NCBI RefSeq assembly: GCF_036699995.1
Contig: NZ_CP144906.1
Location: 1,550,001-1,614,000 of the forward strand
DNA length: 64,000 bases
Direction of reading: 5' to 3'
Source of the DNA: Clostridium beijerinckii
GTDB lineage: Bacteria > Bacillota > Clostridia > Clostridiales > Clostridiaceae
Part shown: positions 63,904 to 64,000 of the stretch, piece after piece
How the letters are laid out: each line of letters begins with the position of its first letter
Position numbering within the stretch: position 1 is the first letter of the stretch
Made by a program: the position numbers and the translations under genes
Notes under the pieces: model-generated
Told to the model about the DNA's origin: nothing
Database searches by the model: none
What the model saw: only the letters and a program-made list of their open reading frames with translations

Positions 63904-63953
63904 GGATAATTAGTACTTATAATTTATAGAATATAATAGAGATGTTCATATTT

Positions 63954-63999
63954 AAAGCTGAGTGCATGATATTTAGATGCATTCAGCTTTGTTTGTTTA
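63954..63999 (+). terminator. Terminator of the S-component gene
   Basis: AAAGCTGAGTGCAT pairs with ATGCATTCAGCTTT with one mismatch, then GTTTGTTT. Confidence 0.8.
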
Positions 64000-64000
64000 A

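Overview
The window is AT-rich, mostly plus-strand chromosomal DNA from a low-GC Firmicute. Gene content (LonB, SpoVB, a PerR-type Fur protein, short-form HisG with HisZ, split MetH, S-box leader, lipid-II-flippase-like proteins, cysteine-rich spore-type proteins) and strong AGGAGG ribosome binding sites point to a spore-forming Clostridium of the C. butyricum/beijerinckii type. The species is an inference from style and gene content. I found no rRNA, tRNA, CRISPR array, phage or insertion sequence.

Layout. 1-3.7 kb: tail of a hydroxyisobutyrate-dehydrogenase-like gene, a cysteine desulfurase-thiI operon, and a convergent DUF1275 membrane protein. 3.8-12.0 kb: a complete ten-gene histidine operon (hisZGDCBHAFIE) behind a TTGACA promoter with a 14-bp perfect palindrome at the expected start of transcription; no histidinol-phosphatase gene is present. 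12.0-12.6 kb: a gap with a likely minus-strand small RNA. 12.6-22.4 kb: protein quality control (tig, clpP, clpX, lonB, lon) and the GTPase gene ysxC. 22.5-24.3 kb: two Cys/Gly-rich proteins and an Asn/Met-rich protein with a sigma-K-like promoter, then a gap that folds into a multi-hairpin RNA with its own terminator. 24.3-30.9 kb: an FG-GAP-like membrane protein, a PerR-type regulator, small unknown genes, nicotinate phosphoribosyltransferase and a UvrD-like helicase.

30.9-37.3 kb: a sugar-sensing locus with an AraF-like binding lipoprotein, a YesN-type response regulator and a YesM-type sensor kinase on the minus strand, facing a sodium:solute symporter on the plus strand. The kinase is broken: its first 23 codons survive upstream in another frame and part of the sensor region is missing. 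37.7-48.6 kb: a small membrane protein, an FtsA-like protein with a long C-terminal extension, an M20 amidohydrolase, a pseudouridine synthase, two flippase-family proteins (one SpoVB-like) in convergence around a 109-bp inverted-repeat element, and two soluble chemoreceptor-like genes in a ~1,059-bp tandem duplication.

48.7-58.7 kb: a membrane-bound beta-propeller protein, an overlapping methyltransferase-like/B12-radical-SAM pair, a secreted cell-wall-binding protein, a BAAT-type acyl hydrolase, a MerR-regulated DHA2 efflux pump and a TagO/WecA-type glycosyl-1-phosphate transferase. 58.8-62.2 kb: a SAM-I riboswitch with terminator controlling a split cobalamin-dependent methionine synthase (separate reactivation subunit plus MetH core). 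62.3-64 kb: an MBL-fold hydrolase and an ECF transporter S component resembling NiaX.
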